A stretch of 64,000 bases of DNA, from positions 124,001 to 188,000 of the forward strand of contig NZ_CP089466.1 of assembly GCF_021233415.1 (NCBI RefSeq), given 5' to 3'. Below the pieces are notes generated by a model that saw nothing but the letters and a program-made list of their open reading frames with translations, was not told the DNA's origin and did not search any database. Of this stretch, positions 52,634-61,916 are shown in pieces; positions within the stretch are counted from its first letter, which is position 1; the number at the start of each line of letters is the position of its first letter. The stretch is from Halobacterium litoreum. GTDB taxonomy: Archaea; Halobacteriota; Halobacteria; Halobacteriales; Halobacteriaceae. The position numbers and the translations under genes were made by a program.

Positions 52634-53230
52634 ATGCCGAAAGACGACTTCCCGGTTCGTCTCGCGGCGGCGATGGACGAGGACGGGGACGGCGGCGACA
52701 GCCTCCCGAAGGCGTCGGCGGTCGTCGCCGGCCTCCTCGCGCCGCTCCGCGGATTCGACAAGTCGACCGGGGGCAGGGAGTTCGAGGCCGAGTCGGCCGA
52801 CCACGCGGAGAACCGGTACGCGTTCACGTGCGAGGTCGGATTCGGCGGACAGCGGTGTATCGCCCGCCTCGCCGTCTACCAGAAACACGGGTACGTGTAC
52901 GCTCGCCACGGCCTCCACCCGACTGACTCCGGCGGCCTGCTCTCCAGAATCCGCGGTCGGTCGAGCAGTTACGACGCGCTGGGCGTCGACCCGGAGTGCG
53001 CGAGTGCGCTCGCCGAGCGCCGCGCGAAAATCGTCGCCGAGGGCGTCGAGGACCGCGTGACGACGACGCGAACCACCGACGACCCGGTCGGCTTCGAACT
53101 CCGGTTCGAGACCGCGGCCACGTCGATGCTGACGGTGACGGGGTTCTCGGACGGCCGCGACTACGTCTCCGTGCCGCTCCCCGACCTCGCGTTGCGGGCG
53201 CTCGTGGCGGAGCGCCGCGCGCTCGACTAG
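52634..53230 (+). CDS. Hypothetical haloarchaeal protein
   Basis: Soluble protein of 198 residues, MPKDDFPVRLAAAMDEDGDG. A central beta-rich part (NRYAFTCEVGFGGQRCIARL) is followed by KHGYVYARHGLHP and a C-terminal segment (MLTVTGFSDGRDYVSVPLPD). It has no membrane helix or catalytic motif I recognise. It overlaps the end of the convergent PhoU-TrkA_C gene by 4 nt. Confidence 0.65.
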   Translation: MPKDDFPVRLAAAMDEDGDGGDSLPKASAVVAGLLAPLRGFDKSTGGREFEAESADHAENRYAFTCEVGFGGQRCIARLAVYQKHGYVYARHGLHPTDSGGLLSRIRGRSSSYDALGVDPECASALAERRAKIVAEGVEDRVTTTRTTDDPVGFELRFETAATSMLTVTGFSDGRDYVSVPLPDLALRALVAERRALD

Positions 53231-54417
53231 CCGGCGAACTCGCGGAGGCGCTCGGCGCCCGCCCGCGTCCCTTTCGCGAGCAACACGTCGCCCGCCCGCA
53301 CCGCGGTCTCGGGGCCGGGCTGGACGACCCACTCGTCGCCGTCCTCGCCCGGCCGCCGCACCGCGATGACGCGCATCCCGGTCGCCGTCTCCACCTGTTC
53401 GTCGCCGAGCGTCGCGCCCGCGAGTCGCGCGCCGTCGGCCACGTCCACGCGAACGATGACCTCGTCGGACTCTTCGACGGCTTCCTGCACGACGACGTGG
53501 GTGTCGAGGCCGCGCAGGACGCCCTCGCTGATTTCCACGGCGGCGTCGCTGATGACCTCGGTGGCGGTCGCGATGTGGACGAGGCCGCGCAGCGAGACGG
53601 GGTCGTCGACGCGGCCCGCGGCGCGGAGCGTCCACGCCTCGAAGCGGGATTTGAGCGCGTCCACCTCGGCTTCGAGCGCGACGACCTCCTCGGCGAGGTC
53701 CGTCGAGTCGAACAGCACGGCGCCGTACGAGAGGTCGACCGCGAGTTCGCTCATGTTCTTCATCGTCACGAGCGAGTCCACCGCGCGTTCGAGGTCCGCG
53801 ACCTCCTGTGCGGGCGGTTCGGGCGGTTCGTAGGCGTCGCCGGTCGCGCCCTCGTAGACGTCCGCGACGCCGGGTTCGGGGCCCCGCAGGAGCAACACGT
53901 CGCCCGCGCGCAGGTCGGTGTCTCGGCCCGGATTCAGAATCCAGTCGCCGCCCCGCCGGATGGCGATGACGCGCACGCCGGTCTCGGTTTCGAGGTTCGC
54001 GTCCGCGAGCGTCGCGCCCGCCCACCGCGAGTCCGGGGCGAGTTCGGCGCGCACCAGCGTCTCGACGGCCTCCGGGAGCGCCGACCGCACCGCGTCCGGT
54101 ACGCCGACCTCTTCGAGGACGACCTTCGCGATGTCGCCCGCCGCGTCGCTTATCTTCTCGGCCGCGCCGACGACGCCGAGGACGGGCGCGAGCGCCTCGG
54201 CGTCCTCGGGGTTGCGCGCCGCCATGAGGAGGCTCATCCGGGCGCGCATCTGGAGGACGTCCATCTGCTCTTCGAGTTCGAGAACCTCCGCGGCCACGTC
54301 CGCGCTGCCGTGGAGGACCGCCGAGTACGACAGGTCGATGAGGAGTTCGGCGGTGTCTTTCATCTCCGCGAGCAGCGCTTTCACGCTCGCCGGCTCGTAC
54401 TCGACGCGGCCGCTCAT
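53227..54417 (-). CDS. Tandem PhoU-TrkA_C regulatory protein
   Basis: Protein of 396 residues built from two repeats of the same pair. Residues about 10-100 are a PhoU-like helical bundle (ELLIDLSYSAVLHGSADVAA) and 115-190 a TrkA_C (RCK-C) beta unit ending in AGDVLLLRGPEPGV. Residues 212-305 repeat the bundle (ELAVDLSYGAVLFDSTDLAE) and 313-392 the TrkA_C (AGDVLLAKGTRAG). No ion-channel pore or TrkA_N domain is present, so it probably regulates a separate channel or antiporter, perhaps by binding a nucleotide. It is divergent from citZ. Confidence 0.88.
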   Translation of the reverse strand: MSGRVEYEPASVKALLAEMKDTAELLIDLSYSAVLHGSADVAAEVLELEEQMDVLQMRARMSLLMAARNPEDAEALAPVLGVVGAAEKISDAAGDIAKVVLEEVGVPDAVRSALPEAVETLVRAELAPDSRWAGATLADANLETETGVRVIAIRRGGDWILNPGRDTDLRAGDVLLLRGPEPGVADVYEGATGDAYEPPEPPAQEVADLERAVDSLVTMKNMSELAVDLSYGAVLFDSTDLAEEVVALEAEVDALKSRFEAWTLRAAGRVDDPVSLRGLVHIATATEVISDAAVEISEGVLRGLDTHVVVQEAVEESDEVIVRVDVADGARLAGATLGDEQVETATGMRVIAVRRPGEDGDEWVVQPGPETAVRAGDVLLAKGTRAGAERLREFAG

Positions 54418-54534
54418 GGCTGGACGTTCGCCCCGGCCCGCGTTAAACGTTCGTGCGCGACAGCCGGAACGGCTTGCCGGATTCGGCGCGCTTGAACCGA
54501 TACCCATTAGGAGCGCCCCCAGCGACGCTAAGCC

Positions 54535-55671
54535 ATGTCCGAGGAACTCAAGAAGGGTCTCGAGGGCGTGCTCGTCGCCGAGTCCGAACTCAGTTACATC
54601 GACGGCGACGAAGGGAAACTGGTCTACCGCGGGTACACCATCGAGGACCTCGCGCGCGACGCGAGCTACGAGGAAGTCCTCTACCTGCTCTGGCACGGCC
54701 GCCTCCCGAATCGCGACGAACTCGCGACGTTCCGCGACGACATGGCGGCCCACCGCGACCTCGACGACGACGTCTACGACCTCGTCGAGGACCTCGCGGC
54801 CGCCGACGAGGACCCGATGGCGGCGCTCCGCACGGCCGTCTCGGAACTCTCGGCGTTCGACGACGACGCCGACGCGGACCCGACCGACCGCGACGCGAAC
54901 CTCCGCAAGGGCAAGCGCATCACCGCGAAGATTCCGACAATCGTCGCGGCGTTCACGCGCCTCCGCGACGGGAACGACGCGGTCGAACCCCGCGAGGATC
55001 TCGACCACGCCGCGAACTTCCTCTACATGCTCAACGACGAGGAGCCCGACGACGTGCTCGCCGACGTCTTCGACCAGGCGCTCGTGCTCCACGCCGACCA
55101 CGGCCTGAACGCGTCGACGTTCTCCTCGATGGTCACGTCCTCGACGCTCGCTGACCTCCACTCCGCGATTACGTCCGCCGTCGGCACGCTCTCCGGGAGC
55201 CTCCACGGCGGCGCGAACGCGAACGTCATGCGCATGCTGAAGGAGGTCGACGACAGCGACATGGACCCCGTCGAGTGGGTCGAGGACGCCCTCGACCGCG
55301 GCGACCGCGTGATGGGCTTCGGCCACCGCGTCTACAACGTCAAGGACCCGCGCGCGAAGATTCTCGGCGAGCAGTCCGAGGACCTCGGCGAGGCCGCCGG
55401 CGACACGAAGTGGTACGAGATGAGCGTCGCCATCGAGAACTACATGGCCGAAGAGAAGGGCCTCGCGCCGAACGTCGACTTCTACTCCGCCTCGACGTAC
55501 TACCAGATGGGCATCCCCGTCGACATCTACACGCCCATCTTCGCGATGTCCCGCGTCGGCGGGTGGATTGCCCACGTCCTCGAACAGTACGAGGACAACC
55601 GCCTCATCCGGCCGCGCGCCCGGTACGTCGGCGAGGAGGACCGCGAGTTCCCGGACTTCGACGAGCGGTAA
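54535..55671 (+). CDS. citZ: Citrate synthase
   Basis: Condenses oxaloacetate and acetyl-CoA to open the TCA cycle. The 378-residue product has family residues in LVLHADHGLNASTFSS, SGSLHGGANANVMRMLKEV and MGFGHRVYNVKDPRAKIL, with the usual YTPIFAMSRVGGWIAHVLEQ near the end. Length is that of archaeal and Gram-positive type I citrate synthases. A 2-methylcitrate synthase cannot be fully excluded by eye. It is divergent from the PhoU-TrkA_C gene across 117 bp. Confidence 0.93.
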   Translation: MSEELKKGLEGVLVAESELSYIDGDEGKLVYRGYTIEDLARDASYEEVLYLLWHGRLPNRDELATFRDDMAAHRDLDDDVYDLVEDLAAADEDPMAALRTAVSELSAFDDDADADPTDRDANLRKGKRITAKIPTIVAAFTRLRDGNDAVEPREDLDHAANFLYMLNDEEPDDVLADVFDQALVLHADHGLNASTFSSMVTSSTLADLHSAITSAVGTLSGSLHGGANANVMRMLKEVDDSDMDPVEWVEDALDRGDRVMGFGHRVYNVKDPRAKILGEQSEDLGEAAGDTKWYEMSVAIENYMAEEKGLAPNVDFYSASTYYQMGIPVDIYTPIFAMSRVGGWIAHVLEQYEDNRLIRPRARYVGEEDREFPDFDER

Positions 55672-55725
55672 CGCTCCGGTAGGCCGCTTCACGCCGATTC
55701 TTCTCGCAGTTCGTTTCGCACTCGG

Positions 55726-57099
55726 TCAGTCGGTGGGCTCCGCGTCGCCGCCGCGTTCGGCCATCATGTCCGCCGCCCGAGTCGCCCAGTCGCCGTAGTG
55801 GAAGCCGGCGGCGACGACGGCGGCCATCCAGACGTTCGCGAGCGCGACGCCCCAGTACGCGCCCGAGACGCCCCAGCCGAGGGTGACGCCGGCGACGTAG
55901 GAGAAGCCGAGCAGGAACCCGAACATCCCCGTCGCCCGGGCGACGAGGGGGACGCGGGTCTCGCTGGCGCCCTGTAGCGCGCCCGACAGCGCGACGAACG
56001 CGACGAGGAACGGCGCGCTCAGGCCGTACGCGCGGGCGAACCACGTTCCGTACCGGAGCGTCTCGGGGTCGTCGGCGAGCAGGGCGACGAGCGGGCGCGC
56101 GAAGTACGCGAGCGCGACGCCGATGGTGCCGACAGTGACGAGACCGAGGGCGGCGACCGCCCAGCCGTCGTAGCGCGCGCGCTTCGGGTCGCCCTCGCCG
56201 AGGGCCTGTCCGACGACGACGTTCGCGGCGACGCTGTAACCGCGGGAGAGCGGGCCCGTGACCTGCTGGTAGGCGCGCCGACCGATCTGGAAGGCGGCGT
56301 TGACGTTCGTGCCGAACGTCAGGAGGAGCGCGTTGAACGGGAACTCCGCGAGCGCGGAGGTCATCCCCTCGGCGATTTTCGGGGTGCTGACGACGAACAA
56401 CTGCTTGGTGATGACCGCCGACTCGGGGCGCGCGAACCCGGCGGCGGTGTAGCCCGACGCGATGGCGAGACAGAGCACGACGGCGGTGAAGACGTTCGCA
56501 CCGGCGGTGGCGGCGCCGACGCCGACGACGCCCAGTTCTGGGAGGCCGAAGTAGCCGAGGCCGAGGCCGACACTCCCGACGATGTTCCCGACGTTCGAGA
56601 CGGCGTTGACGTACATCGGGGTGCGGGTGTCGCCCGTGCCTTGGAGGGAGCGCGCCGCGATGAGGGAAACGTGGCGCGCGGGCGCCGTGAGCAGGACGAC
56701 GGCGAGGTAGGTGCCGCCGAGTTCGACGACGTTCGGGTCGGCGCCGAGCAGGCGGATGGCGGCCGGGCCGAACAGCGCGCCGAACGCGGCGAACGGGATG
56801 CCGGCGAGCGCGCCGAGCGCGATGGCCTGCGTGACGGCTTCGTCGCGGGTGGCGGCCGCCCCCCTGCCGGTGTCCTGACTTGAGAGGCTGATGGCGCCGC
56901 CGCCGAGGCCGAGGCCGACGCGCAGCGGGAATCGGGCGTAGAGGTCGGCGAGACCGACGGCGACGACGGCGGCGGGCGAGATGGCGGCGGTGACGACCAC
57001 GTCGACGGTGCGCATCAGCGTGCGGAGCGTCTGCTCGGCCATCACCGGCCACGCGAGCGCGAACACGCGCTTCCACACCGTCCGCAGTCGCGAGTACAC
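55726..57099 (-). CDS. MATE-family efflux transporter
   Basis: Multidrug/toxin exporter of 457 residues with 12 predicted helices, a GTG start and two related halves. WPVMAEQTLRTLMRTVDVVV at the start, ARSLQGTGDTRTPMYVNAVS (near 150) and SGALQGASETRVPLVARATG (near 375) are the duplicated MATE loops. Haloarchaea typically carry several; the substrate is unknown. The intergenic region to ilvA (207 bp) holds an AGTGAAAGTGAAAC motif and a TATA-like gttttatt. Confidence 0.9.
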   Translation of the reverse strand: MYSRLRTVWKRVFALAWPVMAEQTLRTLMRTVDVVVTAAISPAAVVAVGLADLYARFPLRVGLGLGGGAISLSSQDTGRGAAATRDEAVTQAIALGALAGIPFAAFGALFGPAAIRLLGADPNVVELGGTYLAVVLLTAPARHVSLIAARSLQGTGDTRTPMYVNAVSNVGNIVGSVGLGLGYFGLPELGVVGVGAATAGANVFTAVVLCLAIASGYTAAGFARPESAVITKQLFVVSTPKIAEGMTSALAEFPFNALLLTFGTNVNAAFQIGRRAYQQVTGPLSRGYSVAANVVVGQALGEGDPKRARYDGWAVAALGLVTVGTIGVALAYFARPLVALLADDPETLRYGTWFARAYGLSAPFLVAFVALSGALQGASETRVPLVARATGMFGFLLGFSYVAGVTLGWGVSGAYWGVALANVWMAAVVAAGFHYGDWATRAADMMAERGGDAEPTD

Positions 57100-57306
57100 A
57101 GCGGACCGTCGCGGGCGGGTGGAAAGTGCGTGTCGGTCGCGGTAGTCCGTCCGACCGCGGGACGGCGTCCAGTTTCACTTTCACTTCGCTTTGGTCGGTT
57201 TTATTGCAATCGCGGTCCTCGTCACGACCGTCACACGCTTTTCCCCGGTTCCTTGCGGTCGGTCGCATCACCAACCGTTAACAGTAGTTCCGCCGTAGCC
57301 TCGCGT

Positions 57307-58536
57307 ATGCTCGAATACGACGACGTGCTGGCGGCCCGCGACCGCGTCGCGGACGTCGCTCGACACACACCGCTGGACTACTCGCACACGTTCTCGGACA
57401 TGACCGGCGCGGACGTCCACCTGAAACTGGAGTGCTTCCAGCGCACGGGGTCGTTCAAGATTCGGGGCGCGAGCAACCGCATCCGCACGCTCTCCGACGA
57501 GGAGCAGGCCGCTGGCGTCGTCACCGCCTCCGCCGGCAACCACGCGCAGGGCGTCGCGCTCGCCGCCAGTCGGTCGGGCGTCGACTCGAAGGTCGTGATG
57601 CCCGAGACCGCGCCCATCTCGAAGATAAAGGCGACCAAGAGTTACGGCGCGGAGGTCGTCTTGGAGGGCGCTGACTACGACGAGGCCCAGGCCCACGCCC
57701 ACGAACTCGAGGAAGCGGAGGGGCGGACGTACGTCCACGCGTTCGACGACGAGTACATCATGGCCGGACAGGGAACGCTCGGCGTCGAAATCACCGAGGA
57801 CCTCCCGGACCTCGACACCGTCGTCGTCCCCATCGGCGGCGGCGGCCTCATCTCCGGCATCGCCACCGCGGTCAAGGCCCACAACCCCGACGCGCGCGTC
57901 GTCGGCGTGCAGGCCGAGGGCGCGTCGACGGTCGCTCGCTCCCTCCAGAAGGGCCACCCCGAGGGCGTCGACTCCGTGGACACCATCGCGGACGGCATCG
58001 CCGTGCGGAAGGTCGGCGAGCGGACGTTCCCCGTGATTCGGGAGCGCGTCGACGAAGTCGTCACCGTCTCCGACGACGAAATCGCGACCGCGCTCGTGTT
58101 GATGCTCGAACGCGGGAAGACGCTCGTCGAGGGCGCGGGCGCGACGCCGCTGGCCGCCGTCCTCGAAGAGAAGTTCGACTACGAGGACGACGAGACCATC
58201 GTCCCCGCGCTCTGCGGCGGGAACATCGACCTGAACCTCCTCTCGACGGTCATCATGCGCGGGCTCGTCGACCAGGGCCGGTACGTGAAGATTCGCACCG
58301 TCCTCAAGGACCGCCCCGGGTCGCTCAACGACCTGCTCGACATCGTCGCCGAGGAGCGCGCGAACATCTACGCCATCCAGCACGACCGCACCAACCGCGA
58401 CATCGCGATGAACGCGACCGAGGTCGAACTCGACCTCGAAACCCGCGGCCCCGAGCACGTCGACGGCCTCCTCGACCGCATCCGCGACGAGGGCTTCGAC
58501 GTGACCGTGCTGAACGGGCCGCGCCCGCAGGCCTGA
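57307..58536 (+). CDS. ilvA: Threonine ammonia-lyase (biosynthetic, ACT-type)
   Basis: Converts threonine to 2-oxobutanoate for isoleucine synthesis. The 409-residue product from the ATG at 57307 has the PLP lysine in QRTGSFKIRGASNRI (near 50), TASAGNHAQGVALAAS, and the glycine loop VVVPIGGGGLISGIATAV. A C-terminal ACT-like domain (VKIRTVLKDRPGSLNDLLDI) starts near residue 328. The ACT domain suggests allosteric control. RidA follows 45 nt downstream. Confidence 0.93.
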   Translation: MLEYDDVLAARDRVADVARHTPLDYSHTFSDMTGADVHLKLECFQRTGSFKIRGASNRIRTLSDEEQAAGVVTASAGNHAQGVALAASRSGVDSKVVMPETAPISKIKATKSYGAEVVLEGADYDEAQAHAHELEEAEGRTYVHAFDDEYIMAGQGTLGVEITEDLPDLDTVVVPIGGGGLISGIATAVKAHNPDARVVGVQAEGASTVARSLQKGHPEGVDSVDTIADGIAVRKVGERTFPVIRERVDEVVTVSDDEIATALVLMLERGKTLVEGAGATPLAAVLEEKFDYEDDETIVPALCGGNIDLNLLSTVIMRGLVDQGRYVKIRTVLKDRPGSLNDLLDIVAEERANIYAIQHDRTNRDIAMNATEVELDLETRGPEHVDGLLDRIRDEGFDVTVLNGPRPQA

Positions 58537-58581
58537 CCCGGACGCCGTGGGTTTAAGGCGGACGACTGCGACCCCATCTGT

Positions 58582-58965
58582 ATGAAACGCATCATCGAGA
58601 CCCCCGACGCTCCCGCGGCGGTCGGCGCGTACAGCCAAGCGACCACGGACGGCGACATCGTCTTCACCGCCGGACAGATTCCGATGACGCCGGACGGCGA
58701 CCTCCTCGACGACGAGGAAATCGCGGTCCAGACACGACAGAGCCTCGAGAACGTCAAAGCCATCCTCGAAGAGGAGGGCCTGAACATGCAGGACGTCCTG
58801 AAGGTCTCGGTGTTCATGGACGACATCCAGGACTTCGACGAGATGAACGACGCCTACAAGGAGTACTTCCAGGACAATCCGCCCGCGCGCTCCGCGGTCG
58901 AGGTCGCGAACCTCCCGAAGGGCGTCGGCATCGAAATCGAAGCCATCGCCGCCCAGCGCGACTGA
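58582..58965 (+). CDS. ridA: RidA family enamine/imine deaminase
   Basis: Hydrolyses reactive 2-aminoacrylate-type enamines released by PLP enzymes such as threonine ammonia-lyase. The 127-residue product starts KRIIETPDAPAAVGAYSQA, and the family arginine sits in NPPARSAVEVANLPKGVGIE. It lies directly downstream of ilvA, the usual functional pairing. It ends 5 nt before a small membrane protein. Confidence 0.93.
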   Translation: MKRIIETPDAPAAVGAYSQATTDGDIVFTAGQIPMTPDGDLLDDEEIAVQTRQSLENVKAILEEEGLNMQDVLKVSVFMDDIQDFDEMNDAYKEYFQDNPPARSAVEVANLPKGVGIEIEAIAAQRD

Positions 58966-58970
58966 CGGCG

Positions 58971-59159
58971 ATGGACGCGCGCACGAAAGCCAGCCTCCTC
59001 TGGGGCGTCATCGGCGCGCTCGCCTTCCTCGTGCTCGCGCAGGCGTACCTGTTCGCCGCCGGCGAAACGGTCGGCTTCGAACCCACCGTGGGCATCGCCG
59101 TCGTCGTCGCCGTCGCCGCCACGGTCACGGCGTACGTCTTCGACGGCTACCTCCACTGA
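58971..59159 (+). CDS. Small two-helix membrane protein (62 aa)
   Basis: ATG at 58971; the product has two transmembrane helices (ASLLWGVIGALAFLVLAQAY and VGIAVVVAVAATVTAYVF) separated by a short acidic loop. It resembles small haloarchaeal membrane proteins without known function. It starts 5 nt after ridA and is probably co-transcribed. Confidence 0.7.
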   Translation: MDARTKASLLWGVIGALAFLVLAQAYLFAAGETVGFEPTVGIAVVVAVAATVTAYVFDGYLH

Positions 59160-59173
59160 CGCGAAAAGAAGGG

Positions 59174-59179
59174 TTTAAA
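59174..59179 (+). promoter_or_regulatory. TATA box of tRNA-Ser(GGA)
   Basis: TTTAAA lies 27-32 nt before the first base of the tRNA, the expected archaeal TATA distance. Confidence 0.6.
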
Positions 59180-59205
59180 CGCCCGACCCCGGTACGGTAG
59201 ACTGG

Positions 59206-59287
59206 GCCGGGATGGCCGAATGGCAAAGCGCACGCCTGGAAAGCGTGTCCCCTTACGGGGTTCAGGGTTCAAATCCCTGTCCCGGCG
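59206..59287 (+). tRNA. tRNA-Ser(GGA)
   Basis: An 82-nt class II tRNA without intron. Acceptor GCCGGGA pairs with TCCCGGC, discriminator G. The D arm is GGCCGAATGGCAAAGC. Anticodon stem CACGC/GCGTG encloses CTGGAAA with anticodon GGA, reading UCC/UCU. A long variable arm pairs CCCC with GGGG, and the T arm is CAGGGTTCAAATCCCTG. The long variable arm and the anticodon both identify serine. CCA is not encoded. Confidence 0.97.
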
Positions 59288-59601
59288 TCTTCTTCCGATA
59301 CCGCGTCCGAAGCGGCGCGTCTCGTCGCGCCGCGTGACGCGAAGTGTGTAGTCGCCGCAGGGGTTCGAACCACGGCAGACCGAGCGGTGCGAGGTTGCGA
59401 CGCAACCTCGGAAAGACGAACGGTGAAACCGTGAGTCAGCGAGGTCTGGCATCGGGTTCAAATTCCGGCGCGGCGAAGCCGCGCCGACCCTCGCGAACGC
59501 GGATGCCACTATCAGTGGTAACTATAGCCGGTCGCAGTAGAACCCGTTAGCCACGGCGTTCGACCGTTAACACACCCATAAGACGGAGTAGCCGACGCAT
59601 A
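59288..59601. other. Gene-poor region with three hairpins and two T-arm-like boxes
   Basis: About 314 bp with no credible gene. It holds CGAGGTTGCG-a-CGCAACCTCG (near 59388-59410), ACGGT-gaa-ACCGT (near 59421-59433) and GGCGCGGC-gaa-GCCGCGCC (near 59468-59486). On either side are T-arm-like boxes: GGGTTCGAACC near 59360 (a T arm if read on the minus strand) and GGGTTCAAAT near 59454 on the plus strand, the latter sharing 10 bases with the tRNA-Ser T arm. No complete tRNA can be folded. Confidence 0.5.
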
Positions 59602-59631
59602 GTGAAGGTGGCGCGGTGGCCGTCGTTGGGT

Positions 59632-59934
59632 ATGGCGACGTGCGAGGAGAATCCGGCGGAGACGCTGTCGAGTTTGGGGATGTTGGAGCGTCTGCGCTTC
59701 GAGGTGGCGGACGAACAGTTCGAGGGGTACTCGCATCGGAAGCGCGTGGAGGACGACCGGCTGTGGGTGGTCGTGCGAACGCGGGAGGACCGGGTGTTCC
59801 GCATCGAGACGCAGTGGGCGAACGGCTGGCTGGCGCCGCTGGTCGACGAGTACGACGGCGGCGAGGATTCGGTGGAGCCGGTGGGGACGCTCTCGTCGGT
59901 TGAGGCGCTCGGGTACGCGTCGGGCGGCGCGTAG
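59632..59934 (+). CDS. Hypothetical acidic protein
   Basis: Protein of 100 residues from the ATG at 59632 (MATCEENPAETLSSLGMLER); a GTG at 59602 in the same frame is possible. The protein is acidic, with a central strand pattern (DRLWVVVRTREDRVFRIETQ) and no membrane segment or known motif. Halophilic composition makes it more credible than the opposite-strand frames. It lies between the hairpin region and the thermosome promoter. Confidence 0.6.
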   Translation: MATCEENPAETLSSLGMLERLRFEVADEQFEGYSHRKRVEDDRLWVVVRTREDRVFRIETQWANGWLAPLVDEYDGGEDSVEPVGTLSSVEALGYASGGA

Positions 59935-60106
59935 CCGGGCCGCCGGCCGGGCGTGCCACTCACTCACAGACTTAAAGCCCGCCATCTACCCGGCGAACCT
60001 TGTGACTACTTATCACACTATTCGGGTGTTTCAGGACCGCTCGGTGATGTTCGTACGGGGTTGCTGTCCACGACCGGCGTGGCTCCCGGACTGGATTGGC
60101 CAAACA

Positions 60107-60114
60107 TTTATATA
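60107..60114 (+). promoter_or_regulatory. TATA box of the thermosome gene
   Basis: TTTATATA, an excellent archaeal TATA, lies about 29-36 nt before the ATG at 60143, predicting a transcript start a few bases upstream of the ATG. A second, weaker AT-rich element (acttatcac, near 60006) is further upstream. Haloarchaeal thermosome genes are usually heat-inducible. Confidence 0.75.
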
Positions 60115-60142
60115 GAAGCACATTCAATCTATCCGGTACACC

Positions 60143-61810
60143 ATGGCTCAGCAACAGCGAATGCAGGGACAGCCGATGATCATCATGGGCGACGACGCAC
60201 AGCGCGTCAAGGACAAGGACGCCCAGGAACACAACATCTCCGCCGCCCGCGCGGTCGCCGACGCCGTACGCTCCACGCTCGGCCCGAAGGGCATGGACAA
60301 GATGCTCGTCTCCTCGATGGGCGACGTCACCGTCACCAACGACGGCGTCACCATCCTCCAGGAGATGGACATCGACAACCCCACCGCGGAGATGATCGTC
60401 GAAGTCGCCGAGACCCAGGAAGACGAGGCCGGCGACGGCACGACGACGGCTGTCGCCATCGCGGGTGAACTCCTCAAGAACGCCGAGGAACTCCTCGAGC
60501 GCGACATCCACCCGACGGCCATCATCAAGGGCTACAACCTCGCCGCCGAACAGGCCCGCGAGGAAGTCGACAACATCGCCATCGACGTCGACCCCGACGA
60601 CGAGGACCTCATTCGCTCCGTCGCCGAGACCTCCATGACGGGCAAGGGCGCGGAACTCGACAAGGAACTGCTCTCCGGCATCATCTACGACGCCATCAAG
60701 CAGGTCTCCGTCGAGACCGAGGACGGCGAGGTCGTCGTCGACGCCGCCAACATCAACATCGAGACCCAGACAGGCCGCTCCTCCAGCGAGAGCGACCTCC
60801 TGCGCGGCGCCGCCATCAGCAAGGACCCGGTCCACGACGAGATGCCGACCGCGGTCGACGACGCGAAGATTCTCCTCCTCAACGAGGCCGTCGAAGTCGA
60901 GGAGGCGGAAGCCGACACCTCGGTCAACATCGAGAGCCCCGACCAGCTCCAGTCCTTCCTCGACCAGGAGGAGAAACAGCTCAAGGAGAAGGTCCAGCAG
61001 ATCGTCGACACCGGCGCGAACGTCGTCTTCTGCCAGAAGGGCATCGACGACATGGCCCAGCACTACCTCGCGAAGGAGGGCATCCTCGCGGTCCGCCGCA
61101 CGAAGAAGTCCGACATCGAGTTCCTGACGAACGTCCTCGACGCGTCCGTCGTCACGGACCTCGACGCCGCGACCGAGGCCGACGTCGCGTCCGGCTCCGT
61201 CACGCGCGACGACGAGGACGAACTGTTCTACGTCGAGGGCGCCAGCGAGAAGGCCCACGGCGTCACCATCCTCCTGCGCGGCTCCACCGACCACGTCGTC
61301 GACGAACTCGAGCGCGGCGTCACTGACGCCCTCGACGTGTCCGCGCAGACGCTCTCGGACGGCCGCGTCCTCCCCGGCGGCGGCGCCATCGAGGTCGAAC
61401 TCGCGGACCGCCTCCGCACCTTCGCGGACTCCGTCTCCGGCCGCGAGCAGCTCGCCGTCGAGGCGTTCGCGGACTCCGTCGAACTCGTCCCGCGCGTCCT
61501 CGCGGAGAACGCGGGCCTCGACTCCATCGACACGCTCGTCGACCTGCGCTCCGCACACGAGTCCGGCGAGGAACGCACCGGCCTGAACGTCCTCTCCGGC
61601 GAACTCGAGGACACCTTCGAAGCCGGCGTCGTCGAGCCCGCTCACGCCAAGGAGCAGGCCGTCACGAGCGCCAGCGAGGCCGCGAACCTCGTCCTCAAAA
61701 TCGACGACATCATCTCCGCGGGCGACCTGTCCACGGACAAGGGCGACGACGAAGGCGGTGCCGGCGGCATGGGCGGCGGTATGGGCGGCGGCATGGGCGG
61801 CATGATGTAA
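60143..61810 (+). CDS. thsA: Thermosome (group II chaperonin) subunit
   Basis: ATP-driven chaperonin of the cytosol, 555 residues. It has the [20 protein letters not shown] and [18 protein letters not shown] nucleotide-binding blocks, a central apical domain, and [20 protein letters not shown] near residue 410. The C-terminal Gly/Met-rich tail ([15 protein letters not shown]) is characteristic of haloarchaeal thermosomes. Paralogues (alpha, beta, gamma) exist in this group; the exact one is not determined. Confidence 0.96.
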   Translation: MAQQQRMQGQPMIIMGDDAQRVKDKDAQEHNISAARAVADAVRSTLGPKGMDKMLVSSMGDVTVTNDGVTILQEMDIDNPTAEMIVEVAETQEDEAGDGTTTAVAIAGELLKNAEELLERDIHPTAIIKGYNLAAEQAREEVDNIAIDVDPDDEDLIRSVAETSMTGKGAELDKELLSGIIYDAIKQVSVETEDGEVVVDAANINIETQTGRSSSESDLLRGAAISKDPVHDEMPTAVDDAKILLLNEAVEVEEAEADTSVNIESPDQLQSFLDQEEKQLKEKVQQIVDTGANVVFCQKGIDDMAQHYLAKEGILAVRRTKKSDIEFLTNVLDASVVTDLDAATEADVASGSVTRDDEDELFYVEGASEKAHGVTILLRGSTDHVVDELERGVTDALDVSAQTLSDGRVLPGGGAIEVELADRLRTFADSVSGREQLAVEAFADSVELVPRVLAENAGLDSIDTLVDLRSAHESGEERTGLNVLSGELEDTFEAGVVEPAHAKEQAVTSASEAANLVLKIDDIISAGDLSTDKGDDEGGAGGMGGGMGGGMGGMM

Positions 61811-61916
61811 AATCGGTCCAGAAGCCACCCACTTCCACTCCGTCTCGCACCGCTCGCTGACCGGCCGACGTTTTCTTTCGACGCAGACCGCGTAGCGACG
61901 GCGTTCGATGCGGTAG

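Noticed and set aside
54418-55692. N-terminal extension of the PhoU-TrkA_C gene running opposite citZ
   Set aside because: The extension overlaps citrate synthase antisense; the ATG at 54417 gives a normal PhoU start.
59340-59490. A second tRNA downstream of tRNA-Ser
   Set aside because: T-arm-like boxes are present, but no acceptor/D-arm/anticodon set of normal spacing can be folded on either strand.
59147-59509. 120-codon minus-strand frame across tRNA-Ser
   Set aside because: It reads through the tRNA and hairpins, is basic and Arg-rich and has no halophilic composition.
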